A stretch of 64,000 nucleotides of DNA from Schistocephalus solidus (GCA_017591395.1 WEDG01000734.1:1-64000); one strand, 5' to 3'. Shown: positions 10,440 through 22,990, numbered from the stretch's first letter. Numbers and translations: made by a program. Notes: generated from the letters alone by a model not told the origin.

Positions 10440-12660
10440 GGAGGAGCGTAGAGATATCCGATAAGTATATTTTTGTGTGACAGGGATTTCACTGTGGCAA
10501 AGCATGCTTCGCCAGGGAAAGTTTCGTGTGAAACATCAAAACCACTTGGTTGAATGTTATTTTTGATGTTTTTTCATAAAACCGCTGCCTCGTTTATTTA
10601 TGCGGTCTTGTCAATAGGAATTGTAGATTTGGACAAAAAGCGAAGCATTCGATGTTAAGTCATTGACCCATGTTTCCGTTAAACAAACTATATCAGAATT
10701 ATAGGCTTCAACGAATGTCCTAAGTTGTGGTTTTTTTGTTTTATCGACCTCGCATTAATAAGGGCGATACTTACGATGTCGGATAGGGAGGAGGCCAGCT
10801 GTTGTGAAAAAACTGAATTCTAAAACTGTTTTGATTGGACGATGGGCTAATGGAATGGAATTGTGTAACTGTTGAACGGGATGAAGATGTGTATGGTGAG
10901 ATATAAGTGAATGGGTAAGATTATATGTGTCTAATGGGTGCTAGGATTTGATTGAATGGGTAAGAGTGAATGGTTTGTGTGTAGGTATTAGAGTGCAAGG
11001 GTTGAGTGTAGATGTTATGCCCCATATTGGGGAAGGATTAACTGCGCGGTTATTTTTAATACCTGGGGTTATTGTTGGGAAGGTTTGCCGGCCTATGTAA
11101 CTGGTTCGGTTGCCATACATTGCTACTATGTCTTAAAGGTACGAGTGCTTTGGTTTACTCCAATGCCATGCAGTTGGAGTTGAGGGAGGTGAGGTGTTAT
11201 TATAAGAGGATATTCGTGTCCTATGAGAGTTTGCAGAGTTTCAAAGCACTCATATTTCTTAGGTTGACATTTTTTGGGCTTTTTTGTAGTAATGGTGTGC
11301 TCAATAAAGATTTTTATGTAGGACCACTAACAGGGAGACTAATTGGGTTATCTTTTGAGCTAAAAGGGATTGACACGTACATCATAGAATTTATATGAGT
11401 TGCTGGATCGACATTTTCTATTACTGGTTGTTTATGTTGCAGCGTCGTAGTAACACTTATATTACTATCTAATATTGTGTCATGTCTTGATACAGAATTT
11501 GTGTCATAAAGCTGTTTCAGGGAGGTTATAGCGTTTTGAGGTACTTGTTTCGTTTGATTCTTACTTTGGCTCCTAACTGCTGAAACAGTCATTCGATCGG
11601 TATCATGATTGTCAAATATGAGTGTCGTAGTAATGGTGGTAATGGTAGTAATGGTGTGCTCAATAAAGTTTTTGTTTAGGACCACTAACAGGGAGACTAA
11701 TTGGGTTATCTTTTGAGCTAAAAGGGATTGACACGTACATCATAGAATTTATATGAGTTGCTGGATCGACATTTTCTATTACTGGTTGTTTATGTTGCAG
11801 CGTCGTAGTAACACTTATATTACTATCTAATATTGTGTCATGTCTTGATACAGAATTTGTGTCATAAAGCTGTTTCAGGGAGGTTATAGCGTTTTGAGGT
11901 ACTTGTTTCGTTTGATTCTTACTTTGGCTCCCAACTGCTGAAACAGTCATTCGATCGGTATCATAATTGTCAAATATGAGTGTCGATAAACTTGCCAAAG
12001 GTTTGGCTAAGGAGACATTACGTGTATAATTTTGATCAAACTGACTTATACGCTTTGCATTATAGTTGGCAGCGTTAGATGTGCCAACTTGAGGTTCCAC
12101 TGAGAAGACGGTAGGATAAACATCTGGTTTGAGCTGTGTGGCTTTGGTCTGAAGTTCACGTCTTTTCATAGGTGTGAGGTCTGGACCTATGAATGCGTTT
12201 CGGGTGAGCAGAGTTTGGTTTATTTCAGAGTTTTGTAGAACTAGATCAGCTTCAGTTTGTGAATAGAAGATCAATAACACTGGCTTATTTTTGCTTCTTG
12301 AGTTAAGCTTTTTGGTGGAAGCTATACGGATGTAAAGACTAAAAAAGTGTATGAGTTGTTAAATTGAATGTTTGGGGTTAACCATGTGGGGGATATTTCA
12401 GAAAAGGAACTTAAACTTTCGTTTGGACCTATCAGCCACCTCTGATGAGACTGCGTGTATAATCGGTTCTATTTGTGGTACGCTTGTTAAGCTGGTTGCA
12501 AAAGATTTTTGTAGTCTAATATTGAGTTGAGCATCGTAAATAAATGTTTATATTTGTTGATAAAGTTTTGCAGACGTAGGATGGATGAGAGATCTAGTGT
12601 ATCGATGGTTACTTTTGCGTAAGTCATATTTCTGGTATATGAATATGTCGAGGACGTAGA
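10440..12660 (-). mobile_element. LINE 5' half: ORF1 and start of endonuclease, with internal duplication
   Basis: Read on minus from about 12660. Broken ORF1 sequence comes first (EVADRSKRKFKFLF, about 12455-12410). The open frame 12280-11660 (206 codons) follows, beginning LLIFYSQTEADLVLQ and containing FIGPDLTPMKRRE, which fits the PDLTP-type motif of CR1/Jockey ORF1 proteins. The endonuclease start is at about 10790-10600: SIALINARSIKQKN, then a frame with TETWVNDLTSN in the decayed sequence. The RT is absent. The segment 11288-11985 is a tandem duplication. This copy differs from the other LINEs in its endonuclease start, so it is probably another family. Confidence 0.7.
11288..11985 (-). 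repeat. 358-bp tandem duplication within LINE ORF1
   Basis: Both copies run from TAGTAATGGTGTGCTCAATA (11288 and 11647) to GTCAAATATGAGTGTCG (11611 and 11969), an offset of 358-359. By eye they differ at only a few bases (for example CCTAAC/CCCAAC and CATGATT/CATAATT), so the duplication is recent. On minus it makes two near-identical ORF1 C-terminal stretches (12280-11660 and 11685-11314). Short TAATGGTGG/TAATGGTAG runs sit at the junction (about 11629-11655). Confidence 0.9.
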
Positions 12661-12798
12661 CGGTTTGATGCAACAACAAGGGAGCTAGGGTAGAGAAGAA
12701 CAATTTTTATAAATTTAGATTATAATTAAGTGGAAATATATCAATTTCTTCAAAAATAAGCAATTTAAACCTATCTTGGAGTTGAGGAAATTAAGCGA

Positions 12799-14335
12799 TT
12801 GAGCACAGTCAGACTATATCAACTCCTTTGTACAACTACCTTGTACAAAAGCGGAAGCCGGGTGTCAGTGACAAACTTGAGACCCATTAGTTTGACATGC
12901 ATGCTTTGCAAGATTATGGAAAGGATAATCAATAGCGAATTGGTGAAATCCCTAGAGACTCATGATTTGTTATCAAACTGTAAACACGGGTTCAACAAAG
13001 GAAGATAGTGCTCAACAAATTTGCTGCATTCGCTCCAGAGGTAGACCAAAGCACTTGAAGATAGACACGTGGTTCACATCGCTTTCATTGACTTTCTCAA
13101 AGCCTTCGACACTCTACCACAACAGAGACTGCTCTTCAAGATAGAACAAATTAAAATAAGAGGTTATCTCCTCAATTGAAGCAAAGATTTCCTCAAAGGT
13201 CGGGGCCAGGTTCTTTGCATCGGCCAAGAGAGGTCAAGCTCTGCTGCGGTCAATATTGGGGTTTCTTAGAGTTCAGTACTAGGGCCTTTATTGTTTTTAA
13301 TATACGTGGACGATTGTGTCAGGGATGTGGACTGTAAAGCAGCAATTTTTGCCAACGACATGGAAATCTGGAATGTAATCCAGAGCCCTGCTGATGAAGA
13401 TACACTACAGATCAACTTTACTATGTTGTTGGATAAGTCGAATCATTTGCTTTTGTGGTTCAATGTCAATAAGTGTACAATACTTCATTAGGTAACCCAT
13501 CCGGATCTGCCGACAGTAGAAGCTAATTTCTCAACGGGGAAGCCGAACGTGAAAACCCAAAAGGACCTTGGTGTGCTGACGACCACCACCCAAATACCGT
13601 CCTCTCCCTGCTCGAAATTGGCGAAGAGTGCAATGGCTGTGTTGTATGCCATCAGATGATCATTTTTGAATTTCGATGAAGAGCTCTTTCGCTAAGACTT
13701 TTTGGAACATTCGTTAGGCAGAAAGTGGAATAAGCTGTAAAAGCCTGGAGACCTTGTACAGTTCAATATCAGAACGGCTTAGAAAAAGTACAGACAAGAG
13801 CCACCAAAATTGTAAGACTTCAAAGCTCCTTGCTATATCTAACCCTGCCGAACGAATGTCAATCTATCTCCTTTGAGTTAAAGGTAAATCCGTGGTGATC
13901 TCCTGCAGACATTTCGCATTTTGAAGGGATTGGATTGTTGCCCCGAATCCTCGGACTTCTTTAAATTTGCTGCCAAAACCCATTTTCGAGGTCACCCATC
14001 GAAACTGCGCGTTCAGCAGGTGAGACTGGATTTGCGAAAGTTATCCTTCTCTGTCAGAGTGGTTAAAACATTGAATGCTTTCCCTGAAGCTGGAAAGCTT
14101 TTAAAGGAACTTTGACAGTTTTATGCTCCAAAACGAGTCGGAACGATGAAGAACTTGTCTAAACCCTTGAGAGTTTTGCATCACTTGTTATATTTTATGA
14201 TCGCATTTGAACCTTTGCTACCCACATGTGTTTTCTCTGTACATCTCACTTAATTTCACGTTAAAAGTAGGGCACTTAAAGGTTCATGCCTATTTTCTGT
14301 CAGTAAATTGAATTGGATTGAATTGAATATGACGA
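12799..14335 (+). mobile_element. LINE RT and C-terminal region, broken
   Basis: Starts with NLRPISLTCMLCKIMERII (about 12880-12930), then HDLLSNCKHGFNKGR, FLKAFDTLPQQRLLFKIEQ across frames (about 13088-13150) and a catalytic box read as FAND (13348-13359). The first catalytic Asp of FADD is thus replaced by Asn. The C-terminal segments KDLGVLTTTTQIP and FKFAAKTHFRGHPSKLRVQ are at about 13560 and 13950. The element ends in AATTGAATTGGATTGAATTG (about 14309-14328), a different 3' tail from the AACTGAAC ends elsewhere, so it is probably a related but separate family. Many stops; inactive. Confidence 0.75.
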
Positions 14336-14899
14336 GGAAACTTTTGCAAGATGAGAGCTTAGGCATCACAAATAGACTGACATCTTGTCTTTTCCAGGAA
14401 CGTCACTGGGGACTCGAATTTATTTTAGGAGTGGTTGTGAATCGTATAAAATGCCACTGCCCGTCATTAATCAAAGGATATCCAAACATCCTTAGAGGAT
14501 ATAAAGAGGTCAGAAAAGAATAAATTAACAGGAGAGGCATGCTTTGCAAGAAAAAGTGCTGATCCAATGAAAATAAAGCCACGAAAGCATTAACATTTCA
14601 AAGAAACAAAGTTAAAAGCTTGATCCTCATAAATAGAATGAACACGGGAGGGATTTTTTTCAGCGAGCAGTTCATAAACCCAATTTGCTCTACAGCTATT
14701 TCAAAAATAAAGCACAGGTAACAGAAACCCGATTTCTGTTATGAGAAACGATGACCGTTGCGAGATATCAGAAATATTAATCAAAGCTAAAATCTTTTTG
14801 CTTTTCACGAGAGAAGCTGTTTTCATTCCATCTATTACAAGACTATGAGAGCACCAATTATTCAGGATATGCTCTTTCAAGAAGAAGTGGTCTTTGAAC

Positions 14900-15340
14900 A
14901 AATAAAAGTCTTAGGTCATATAAATCCCCCGGTGCCGATGAGATTCCAGCAAAATTTCTCCTCGGCCTTGCTAGAGAGCTGTCCAAACTGCTATTCTTTC
15001 TGGTGCCAAAAATCAGTCGAAACGGAAATTTTCCTAGAGACTGGACAAACACCCACATTATAGCGCTTCAAAAAAGCGTTAGCCGTGCAACTGCTGCAAA
15101 CTACAGGCCTTTCAGCCTGACTTCCGAAGTAATGCAGAAGGCTGACAAATATGAATAAATGAATTATTAAGAAACCCATTACATCTTATTCAATGTACAA
15201 TACGGCTGTCGTAGGGAACGTTCATGTGTTACGAACTTACTATATACAATGCAAAGATGGACAAAAGCACTTGATGCAAAAGACGCTGTGCATGTGGCTT
15301 ACATTGGTTTACAGAATGCCTTCTGGAATTTCCGGAAGGC
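14900..15340 (+). mobile_element. Short LINE RT fragment
   Basis: Three frames join to the N-terminal RT region. INPPVPMRFQQNFSSALLES (14922-14981) leads to an IFLETGQTPTL segment matching the FETGRLPADW region of better copies. A shifted frame then gives NLLYTMQRWTKALDAKDAVH and VAYIGLQNAF (about 15230-15320), matching the NLLYCLERWTRAVDEGNVVH region. Heavily decayed; no FADD box. Confidence 0.6.
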
Positions 15341-16480
15341 ATATTTGGTTTGCGCCGACAAGGCACTGTCTTAAAAAATATTAGTAACGAAATAAAATTA
15401 TGACAATGTGTGCAGATGAAATGTACAAATATAAAGTAATGAAGCAGACATTTTACTGTTAAGTGGAGAAGAAAGCTGGAAAGAAGAAACATAATGTTGG
15501 AAACAAAACTGCCCTGGTCTCCAATTTATCGAAATATTAGTGTTCAAAGAACTGCGATTATTGTACAACGGCATATTTGGATGAAAATAATAGAAGGAAA
15601 GGATATATTATATACGGGGTGGCATAGAAATGAGATTTTGAGGAAAGCTAGCATGTATTGGTGGAAAAAGTAAAATTGCAAAAAATAATTGATTTCGAAA
15701 AACTGTTAACAGATTTAAAAAACTTAATTTTTGTGGAATTTTGAACACTTGTTGGGTTGGGAAAAATGCTCACGTGAGCATTCGCATCTGGTGAAGATGC
15801 TGAAGTGTAAGCCAGTTTAAAATGGGTAATTACATTACTGATTTTGACGCCTAGCTTAGTAAATGATACGGATTTTATGTAGGTTTTCTTAGGTTAACTT
15901 GATTTGAGGGATATAGCAGACAAGGTTTGCTTAAGAGGGGAAAGAAGTGGCGTTGACACGATTTCACTCGAACCAGGAACTAGGTGAACGTGTAACGATT
16001 CATGTGAAATTGAAATGTTTGTGGATCCGGAGGAGCGTGGGCTTGCATTAGCTTGTAAGTTAACATTTGATATTGTAGATGTAGACCTAGGCTTCTTCTT
16101 TCGCTAATGAGGGTGAAACCCGACGATACGTTGGAAGTTATCTCAACATATAAACAGCATGTTTTTCTTCAAATATTGAGCTGAGTACTCATGCTTAGAG
16201 AAAAGAATGTGAACTAAAATTCGCCGAAACATGGTTAACCAGAATTGGCGGCTTTTTGCTACGAGAAGACAACCACTTAGCTTTCTTGTCTTTCAAGTTA
16301 AAGCCGCATGAGTATTGGAAATAAAATGCGATGTCCAGGGGGATTTTATTCTGAGGGACGCTTTTTAAAAGAATATTTGAAACTTTTCTTATTGCGGTCA
16401 TATGACTCACTACTTACCATGTTTATAAACGGTCAAGTTTCTCGCATTGTTCAGAAGTAAGTGAAGACAAACTTTCATTA
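15340..16480. other. Unassigned AT-rich sequence
   Basis: Scattered ORFs below 75 codons on both strands with no recognised motif. Nothing supported. Confidence 0.3.
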
Positions 16481-16965
16481 AAAATGGTCTCAAGGATTGT
16501 GTTCCGCACCAGCGTCTCCTTTAGAAGTTAAGAATGTTGGGTATTGGAGGCAAACTTCTTACGTATATCGAGCAGTTTCTTTAGTGCCGTTCCCATGTGG
16601 CGGAGAACTATCACTGTTATTGAGAGTAGAGTCCCACAAGAATCAGTACTCAGATCAATCCTATTTCTCTTGTTCATTCATGATTTAGTGCAGGAATTTG
16701 ACTGTGTGTATGCTATGTTTGCGGACGATGTTATATCTGGAAAGTCATCTAAAATACTGTCGATGGAGACAATTTCCAAGACAACCATCGTCAATTGGAC
16801 GATTGCTCCAGCAGATGGCTTTTGTCCTTTATCTCAAACAATTGCCCCCTCCTCCGTCAAGGAAATCGAACTTAGGTCACTGATATTCGGCCCTAATAAA
16901 TGAATGGTATGTCACTTCAAGAAGCAGAAACACAAAAGGATACATGTGGTTGGAGGACAGACAAC
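16480..16965 (+). mobile_element. LINE RT core fragment, cut by next element
   Basis: Contains ESRVPQESVLRSILFLLFI (about 16625-16680) and FADD (16718-16729), then a decayed continuation to QEAETQKD (about 16920-16943), equivalent to VEAQKDLGVW in the copy at 17 kb. The match ends just before the 3' tail of the minus-strand LINE at 16977, so that element may have inserted here, or broken ends may simply abut. Confidence 0.7.
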
Positions 16966-16969
16966 CTTT

Positions 16970-18815
16970 TTTTCAGTTCAGATCAGTTTTATTAAGGGAA
17001 ATATAGGCAAAGCCTTTGAGTTCCCTATTGATGTCAATGACACTGCAAATTAAAAAAGACTGACATATGATGGACGTTGGACAAAGGGTTATCTCCCCAA
17101 CACACTGCAGGGCATTGGACAAACAATTATACAATAATGCTACTCAAAATATGGAGTAGTATGTTATATAACGTGAAAATTGTGGATGGGAATATGTTTC
17201 AGGAAATGGGTTAGGTTCGGATGTCGTGGTGGTACTTATGGCTGTACTGGTCAATTTTCTGCTCAAAATAGTCAATGGATGGGGACATGATGATGTCCGC
17301 CGGCAGATAATTCCAGGCCTTAATCACTCTGTTGGAGAAGAAGAACCTTCTTGTGTCGAGTCTTGCACCTGTCACACGTAGTTTAATGAGGTGTCCTCGC
17401 AAAGTAGTGGTAGTGGCCAGCTCAAAGAAGTCACCAGATGCAAGACAACAATCTTGACCCCGCCGCATGCGAAAGGCTTGTAATAGATCACCGCGTAGCT
17501 GTCTATAGTCCAGAGGAAACAGATCAAGATATGACAATCGTGTCTCGTAAGGCAGGCAGCTTTGATATTGAACAAGCTTGGTTGCACGTCTTTGGACCTT
17601 CTCAAGGGTGTTCTGGTCTTTGACAGACCACGGTCTCCAGGCTTTTATGGCAAATTCCAATTGTGGGCGCACTAACATCCCGAAGACCTTATTAAAGCAC
17701 TTTTTGTCGAACTTTGCAAACGCTCGCTTAATTAGATACAAGCTTGACATGACAGATTTTGCTACTTTAGAGCAGTGGAACGATGGCTTCAGTGAGGGCG
17801 TGATCCATACTCCTAGATCTTTCTGAGCCTCTACCTCTGGTAGCAGTGTGTCGTCAAGATAGTACATTCTCTGGTGCCCGGAGCTGGTTCTGCCGTATCG
17901 CATAATATTGCACTTGGTAGCATTGAATGGGGGAGCCAGTTGTGCGACCATTCCTCGAGTCGATGCAAGTTCACCTGTAGATTTTCATCATCAGCTGCGT
18001 TGTGGATGACCTTCCAAAGCTTTATATCGTCAGCAAACATGGCGGTGTCACAGTCCAAGCCAGTTACACAGTCATAAATGTATATAAAGCAGAGGAAAGG
18101 GCCCAGGACGGAGCCCTGAGGAACCCCACTCTCAACCGCCACCTCCGCCGATTGTTGATCGCCAAAACGGACAATCTGAGATCGCCCAATCAAGAAGTTT
18201 TCGATCCACTTCACTATACGGTTGAGTTTGTATAGGAGACGTTGGTGAGGCACGCTATCAAAGGTCTTCTTGAAGTCTATGTAGACTGCGTGCACTACAT
18301 TTCCTTCATCGACCGCTCGGGTCCATCGTTCCAGATAGTAGAGAAAATTAGTTAAACAGGACCTTCCTCTGCGGAATCCGTGCTGCACGTTAGAGAGAAG
18401 ATGACGCCGCTCCAGAAACTGCATCAGTTCACGTTTGATGATTCGCTCAATAATCTTGCAACATATGCAGGTGAGACTTACTGGCCTGTTGTTATTTGCG
18501 GAAGCCCGGCTGTCACTTTTATGTATCGGAGAAATCCACGCGGTCTTCCAATCGGGTGGCAATCTGCCAGAAACGAGGGAGGCTTGGCAGAGTAGAAACA
18601 AAGGTTCTGCCAACTCTACGGCCAACTCCTTCAACAACTTTGCCGGTATGACATCAGCACCTGGCGATTTGTGTCATCCAGCGTCGGTAGTTCCGGCAGA
18701 ACAATAGGTTCTGTTATGACCACTGAGTCAATTGTCGGGATCTCTTCCGCACCATATTTATCCGTGGTTAGATTGGCTTCTCTCGTAAAAACCGACTGAA
18801 AGAATTGAAAAAAAG
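16970..18815 (-). mobile_element. LINE, best-preserved RT, 5'-truncated, one main frameshift
   Basis: On minus: lead-in QFFQSVFTREANLT (about 18810-18770), a stop, then the open frame 18637-17831. This covers PPDWKTAWISPIHKSDSRAS, RRGRSCLTNFLYYLERW, AVYIDFKKTFDSVPHQ, GVPQGSVLGP and FADD (18027-18038), i.e. RT with its catalytic Asp pair. The frame shifts near 17940, and 17951-17211 carries the rest: VEAQKDLGVWITPSLKPS, AWRPWSVKDQNTLEKVQRRA, TTLRGHLIKLRVTGARLDTR and a C-terminal end at 17211. The 3' UTR has a CTACTC/GAGTAG hairpin (about 17140-17165) and ends TTAATAAAACTGATCTGAAC plus a short A run (about 16994-16970). Only one frameshift and one upstream stop are obvious, so it is the youngest LINE here. 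Endonuclease and ORF1 are missing. Confidence 0.9.
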
Positions 18816-18974
18816 TTGCTCAAAAGAACCCGGCAAATCGCCGATAGTTTAATTTAGATTCAGGCAAGTTGATTTAAAGTAGAATGGGGAATGTTTAAAG
18901 AGGAAGGCATGACAGTCACCACAGCAAACTGTTTAGTCAGAATAATACTAATAATAGTAAGAAGAATAAGCATT

Positions 18975-19690
18975 CACTTAGGGAGGTTTATTGCGTGGCG
19001 GACGTTTTGGGTAATCAGTTCTTCTACCCCTTTTCAGAAGGATTGTCCGGATAAATAAGGCACTGCAAGGAAGCTTATAAACCCTTTTCCATAACGCAAT
19101 GGTCGACATTGACAAGGCAGACGAAAAATTAGATTTCTTAATTATTAGCCGTCATCAGCCAATAATATCCGAGTGTTTCACCACTTAAGGCTCGAAACCG
19201 CAGGCAGTTGGTATGAAGACCACTGAACTCTATACTATGCCGCAGTTTCGTCGCCGTTTTGAATTCCATCCAGAGAAGTGACAATGGTTCTTTGGCGCTC
19301 AATGATCGGTTACGGAACTAACTTGCCCAGTCCTGCCTTGGCGCTCACTCTTGAGGAAGTGGAGCATCTGCTTAACAACTAGTATAGTAAGTGCAAGATC
19401 CAAAACGTTTGGCCCTTACTCTTGTAGGCACTGCAAGGTTGCTAACGGGCTTGCCAGTGAGACTCAACGCACAAATGCAATTGTTTGCCATAACTTTTCG
19501 GTGAGCACCCATCCAGAGTCTGTGTCAGCAAGTTATATATAGCACCTGGCTTGCTTAACTCGGGATTTGACCTCCATGTTATTATCTATATTCACCTTTC
19601 ATGACCCCACGATATTTTTTGTCTGTTTTCAGTGGGGTTTTTAACTAAGATGTTATGACATTCAAAGTTCACCTTACGAGACACGTTTGC
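18975..19690 (-). repeat. Dispersed composite repeat with diverged SINE units, copy 1
   Basis: Matches 63130-63830 over most of its length in the same orientation. Shared landmarks are GCGTGGCGGACGTTT, GGCACTGCAAGGAAGCTTAT, GCTAACGGGCTTGCCAGTGA and CTGGCTTGCTTAACTC. The inner part (about 19085-19280) resembles, on minus, the SINE head and body of the 7.7-8.0 kb unit. The outer part may hold further diverged units. No coding sequence. Confidence 0.65.
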
Positions 19691-22600
19691 ATTTGGGTCA
19701 ACATACAGCAATTAAGAATACCAGCTACACTCCTCACCTTTTTTGTTGGAAAAATAAAATTCTTCGAAGCATATAATGGTCTAACTTACTATTATGTTTG
19801 GAGATTCAAAACGTAAACTGATAACACAATAATTATACATTTTCCCTTATGTGATCTTAACAAATGTTATCTTCTGATTGTCTGAAGGTTTTAGTGGTTC
19901 GTCATTTTCCCCCATTTAGACGTCTCTTTTCTGACAATATCAGTTTGTTTTACCACCGTTTCTGATGTAAGCAGTTATTTCAGATAAAATAGCATCAAAG
20001 GTAGCATCGATTAGTTTAAATAATTCCCTTTGAAAACTCTTGACCATTCGATCAATGTCTCATTTCTTGGAACAATTCAGAAAATATCTGCAAATGACGG
20101 ATGATTAAAACAAGTCTATGTCTGCCTTTTTCCATTCTATCTCGGTGAAAAGCAAGTCAAACGGTCCGGTATACTGCAAAATGTATAAAAAAATACTCTG
20201 GACGAAATTGTGTGCACGTCGTTTTTTGCCCAAAATGAATTAGACAAGACAGCAACAGTCTGATAAAATAATATGTGAAACAGTTTTCATTAGAACTGAA
20301 GAGTTTTTTCATTTGTGAGTCAATTCAAATCCAACAAATTAAATAAAAAATGATAAAAACCGCATAAAGCCTTACTTATGGTTTTCCGATTTTCTGTAAA
20401 TTATTCTTTACCTCACACTTATTTACGGACTTTAAATTTGAGGAACTCGTCTTAACGCGTTGATTCTGTGAATTTCCTTGGTTATTAACACAAAGGAATG
20501 ATAAAAAACAGAAAAACTTATAATTCTTGTTTTATATATATGAAACAAGTCTATGGGCTGCAACATATATGCCAAATTTATTTTTTATTTTCTCTTTTGC
20601 TCAACTAAAGCCCTCGTTAAAGGATCACTTGCTGAACACGCGTTCACCTTATTCGTCCAAAGTAAATTAATGCAATTTATTTTAGATGTTAGCGAAATAC
20701 AGTAGCTACAACATTCAAAAAGACTTTCCAATTTTTCAATTCAGATGGGATCCCTAAATTATTGAATATTTGGCTTTCGTTGCACTGTCGAACAAAATCG
20801 TCAAATAAGTGGAATACTTTGAATGAGTAAGACGTCTTTAAAAACAGAATCTCCTTTAATTGGTTGGATTATAGTTTAAGAAATAGAACAAAATTGGACC
20901 CATCGATTACTACAATTTGTTTCCTTTCTTTATTATATTCAAATGCAGCCAGTGAAGCCTGTCTATTAGGACTGTCGTTAAAAACGTTGTCATTATTTGT
21001 GAATAATATCCACTAACTCAAATGCTCATTTTAAGCATTCTCTACACAAGCGTATTTAAAACCACCAACAATAATTCAGAAAATTTATTATTTTTTCTTA
21101 ATGCAGCTACCTACGTCAAATGATACTTTAACCTCTTACGTGATAAACGGCTGGCATCAAAAGGCAACCGGTTTAGCTCATGCAATACATGGCTGTGCTT
21201 TCAGGTGCAAAGGATCCAGTCGTTGAAGAACAATTGTCGATTTCTAACAGAACTTAATTGTTCCGCTCTACCTCGAGTCTCACTGTGGAGCCAGGACTAC
21301 AATAATAGTTATAAAAAAAACAGATTTAAATTGCCATCAAAAACAAGGGAACTACCGTTAAAAAAATTCAACCACTGTGAATTTCACCATTCGTACAGCA
21401 TCGATCTAACTGATGAAACGCCATTAGCATTATGCAGTCACAATAGCCAGTGCGAATTTGAAAGTGTTTTGAGAAAATGTCCAGAAAAAAGAATAATGGT
21501 GCGAAGGTTTTAGCATGCGTTTTATGTGTTTACTTCCATACTTAATGAAAACAACAAGTTTTTTGTCACAAACATGGATCTTAAGGCATCATGGTAATTA
21601 ATGGAGGACAAAAAGTGAAAGTTGTATAAAGCTGTTGCATTTGGCCTAATGTGAAGACAACCTATGGGTAAAGAAAGATAGAAAGTCAAAAATTTATTTT
21701 AGTGATAACATGCTTTACAGCTGGTTTTTGCAAATACGATAATATAAGCTAGGCGGTTTCTTTAAACTATGTGGGGAGCAAGTTTAAATATATTTGAACT
21801 TAGAGAGAAAGTGGGAAAAAACACCTGACAGAGCTTTACTTTCAAGGGAAGGGAGTAATAAAGATAGGCCTCTAGTCCAATAGCGCCTAAACAACCCCCT
21901 ACTCCAATATGTTTTATTGTTTTGCTTTGGCGTAATGTCAGTTACGTTTTAATTTTGATAGTTATATTTGCACTTACATTTTACGTGAAAGAAGAATAAA
22001 AGAAATGAAATGCACAGCATTATTGCCCGTCACACTGGATGGTAAAATTGAAATAGACTCGTTTATTCGACACATGATTGGACCAGAAAAATCCGACTAT
22101 GCGTGCAGCAATGCGCAAGACTGTCTTATATGGTATTGAGGAGATTTTCATAAACCTTTATAATTTTTTCAAATAATGTCTTGTACACAACCCATGGTAT
22201 TCATGGACTCATCATGCTTCAGCTTATTCATTTCCCACGAATCTAGCTTGCATTGTGAATGGTAGAGCAGCGTTGTTACTAGAAAAAACAGAAGTAAATG
22301 CAGCCCAGATGTAGCTTAAACCCCAGTTATTTTAAAAGGTACCAATAGTTGTTCCGTTGTCAGTGGCATTGAATTGAAATTTTAGGTGTTGTTATCTGAG
22401 GACCTAGTGGAAAAGCTAAGCTTGATTGCTGAAGATGCAAGTGTTCGCAAGTAAACGTTCACGTTTAAATATTAGTCTAAATGTCTTTGCCTTCAAGTTG
22501 CAAACTAAGGTCATATATCTAAAACTTTCCCCGCATTTTTGATTTGATTCTGCACTCAATGGGCTGTGTGTAAGAAACGAGCGATCCGTTGCGAGAAAAA

Positions 22601-22990
22601 AAGTTTATTCGACAATTTGGACAAGTTTGACAATATAGTGTGTTCGGGGATAGGCTCAGTGACCGAAGCAACTCTAAGCATCTTGACTGGCCTTCACGAA
22701 TCTGTTTTTATTCCTACCACAGTACTCGTCCTTCCTTGGTCATTACTTTTCTATTGTATAAGCTGAGTGCAGATCATCAAAAAGTATCCATAATTTATCC
22801 TAAGGCTCTGAACTAGCTTTCATTCTCAATTTCAGTAGGAACATTTAACGAATATGTTTAACCTGCGGAAGGTGTACAATATATCGGCATTTTAACAAAT
22901 CTGAAGTTTGAAAATTTAAGTAGCTTCTTCCTTCGAATTGCAGTATCAGAATCAGTATTAGTATACTTGAGGGAGATAAAAGGTGAGTAC
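19690..22990. other. AT-rich region, possibly intronic or intergenic
   Basis: No transposon motif recognised. The only candidate is the 102-codon ORF at 21205-21513, listed separately. Confidence 0.35.
21205..21513 (+). CDS. Possible terminal exon, unrecognised protein
   Basis: A frame of 102 codons opens directly after a splice-acceptor-like TGTGCTTTCAG (ending 21204) and ends in TAG at 21511-21513. The protein is basic with four Cys (NHCEFHHSYSIDL, ALCSHNSQCEFESVLRKC). No ATG start is needed if it is an exon. A second acceptor-like TTTTTTCTTAATGCAG lies about 100 bases upstream. No family is recognised. In AT-rich DNA a frame this long can arise by chance. Confidence 0.2.
   Translation: MQRIQSLKNNCRFLTELNCSALPRVSLWSQDYNNSYKKNRFKLPSKTRELPLKKFNHCEFHHSYSIDLTDETPLALCSHNSQCEFESVLRKCPEKRIMVRRF

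Noticed and set aside
11072..11398. 108-codon plus-strand ORF
   Set aside because: Part of it is antisense to the duplicated ORF1 segment, and it shows no motif of its own.
17372..17623. ORFs on both strands inside the 17-18.8 kb LINE
   Set aside because: They are other-frame shadows of the RT C-terminal region.
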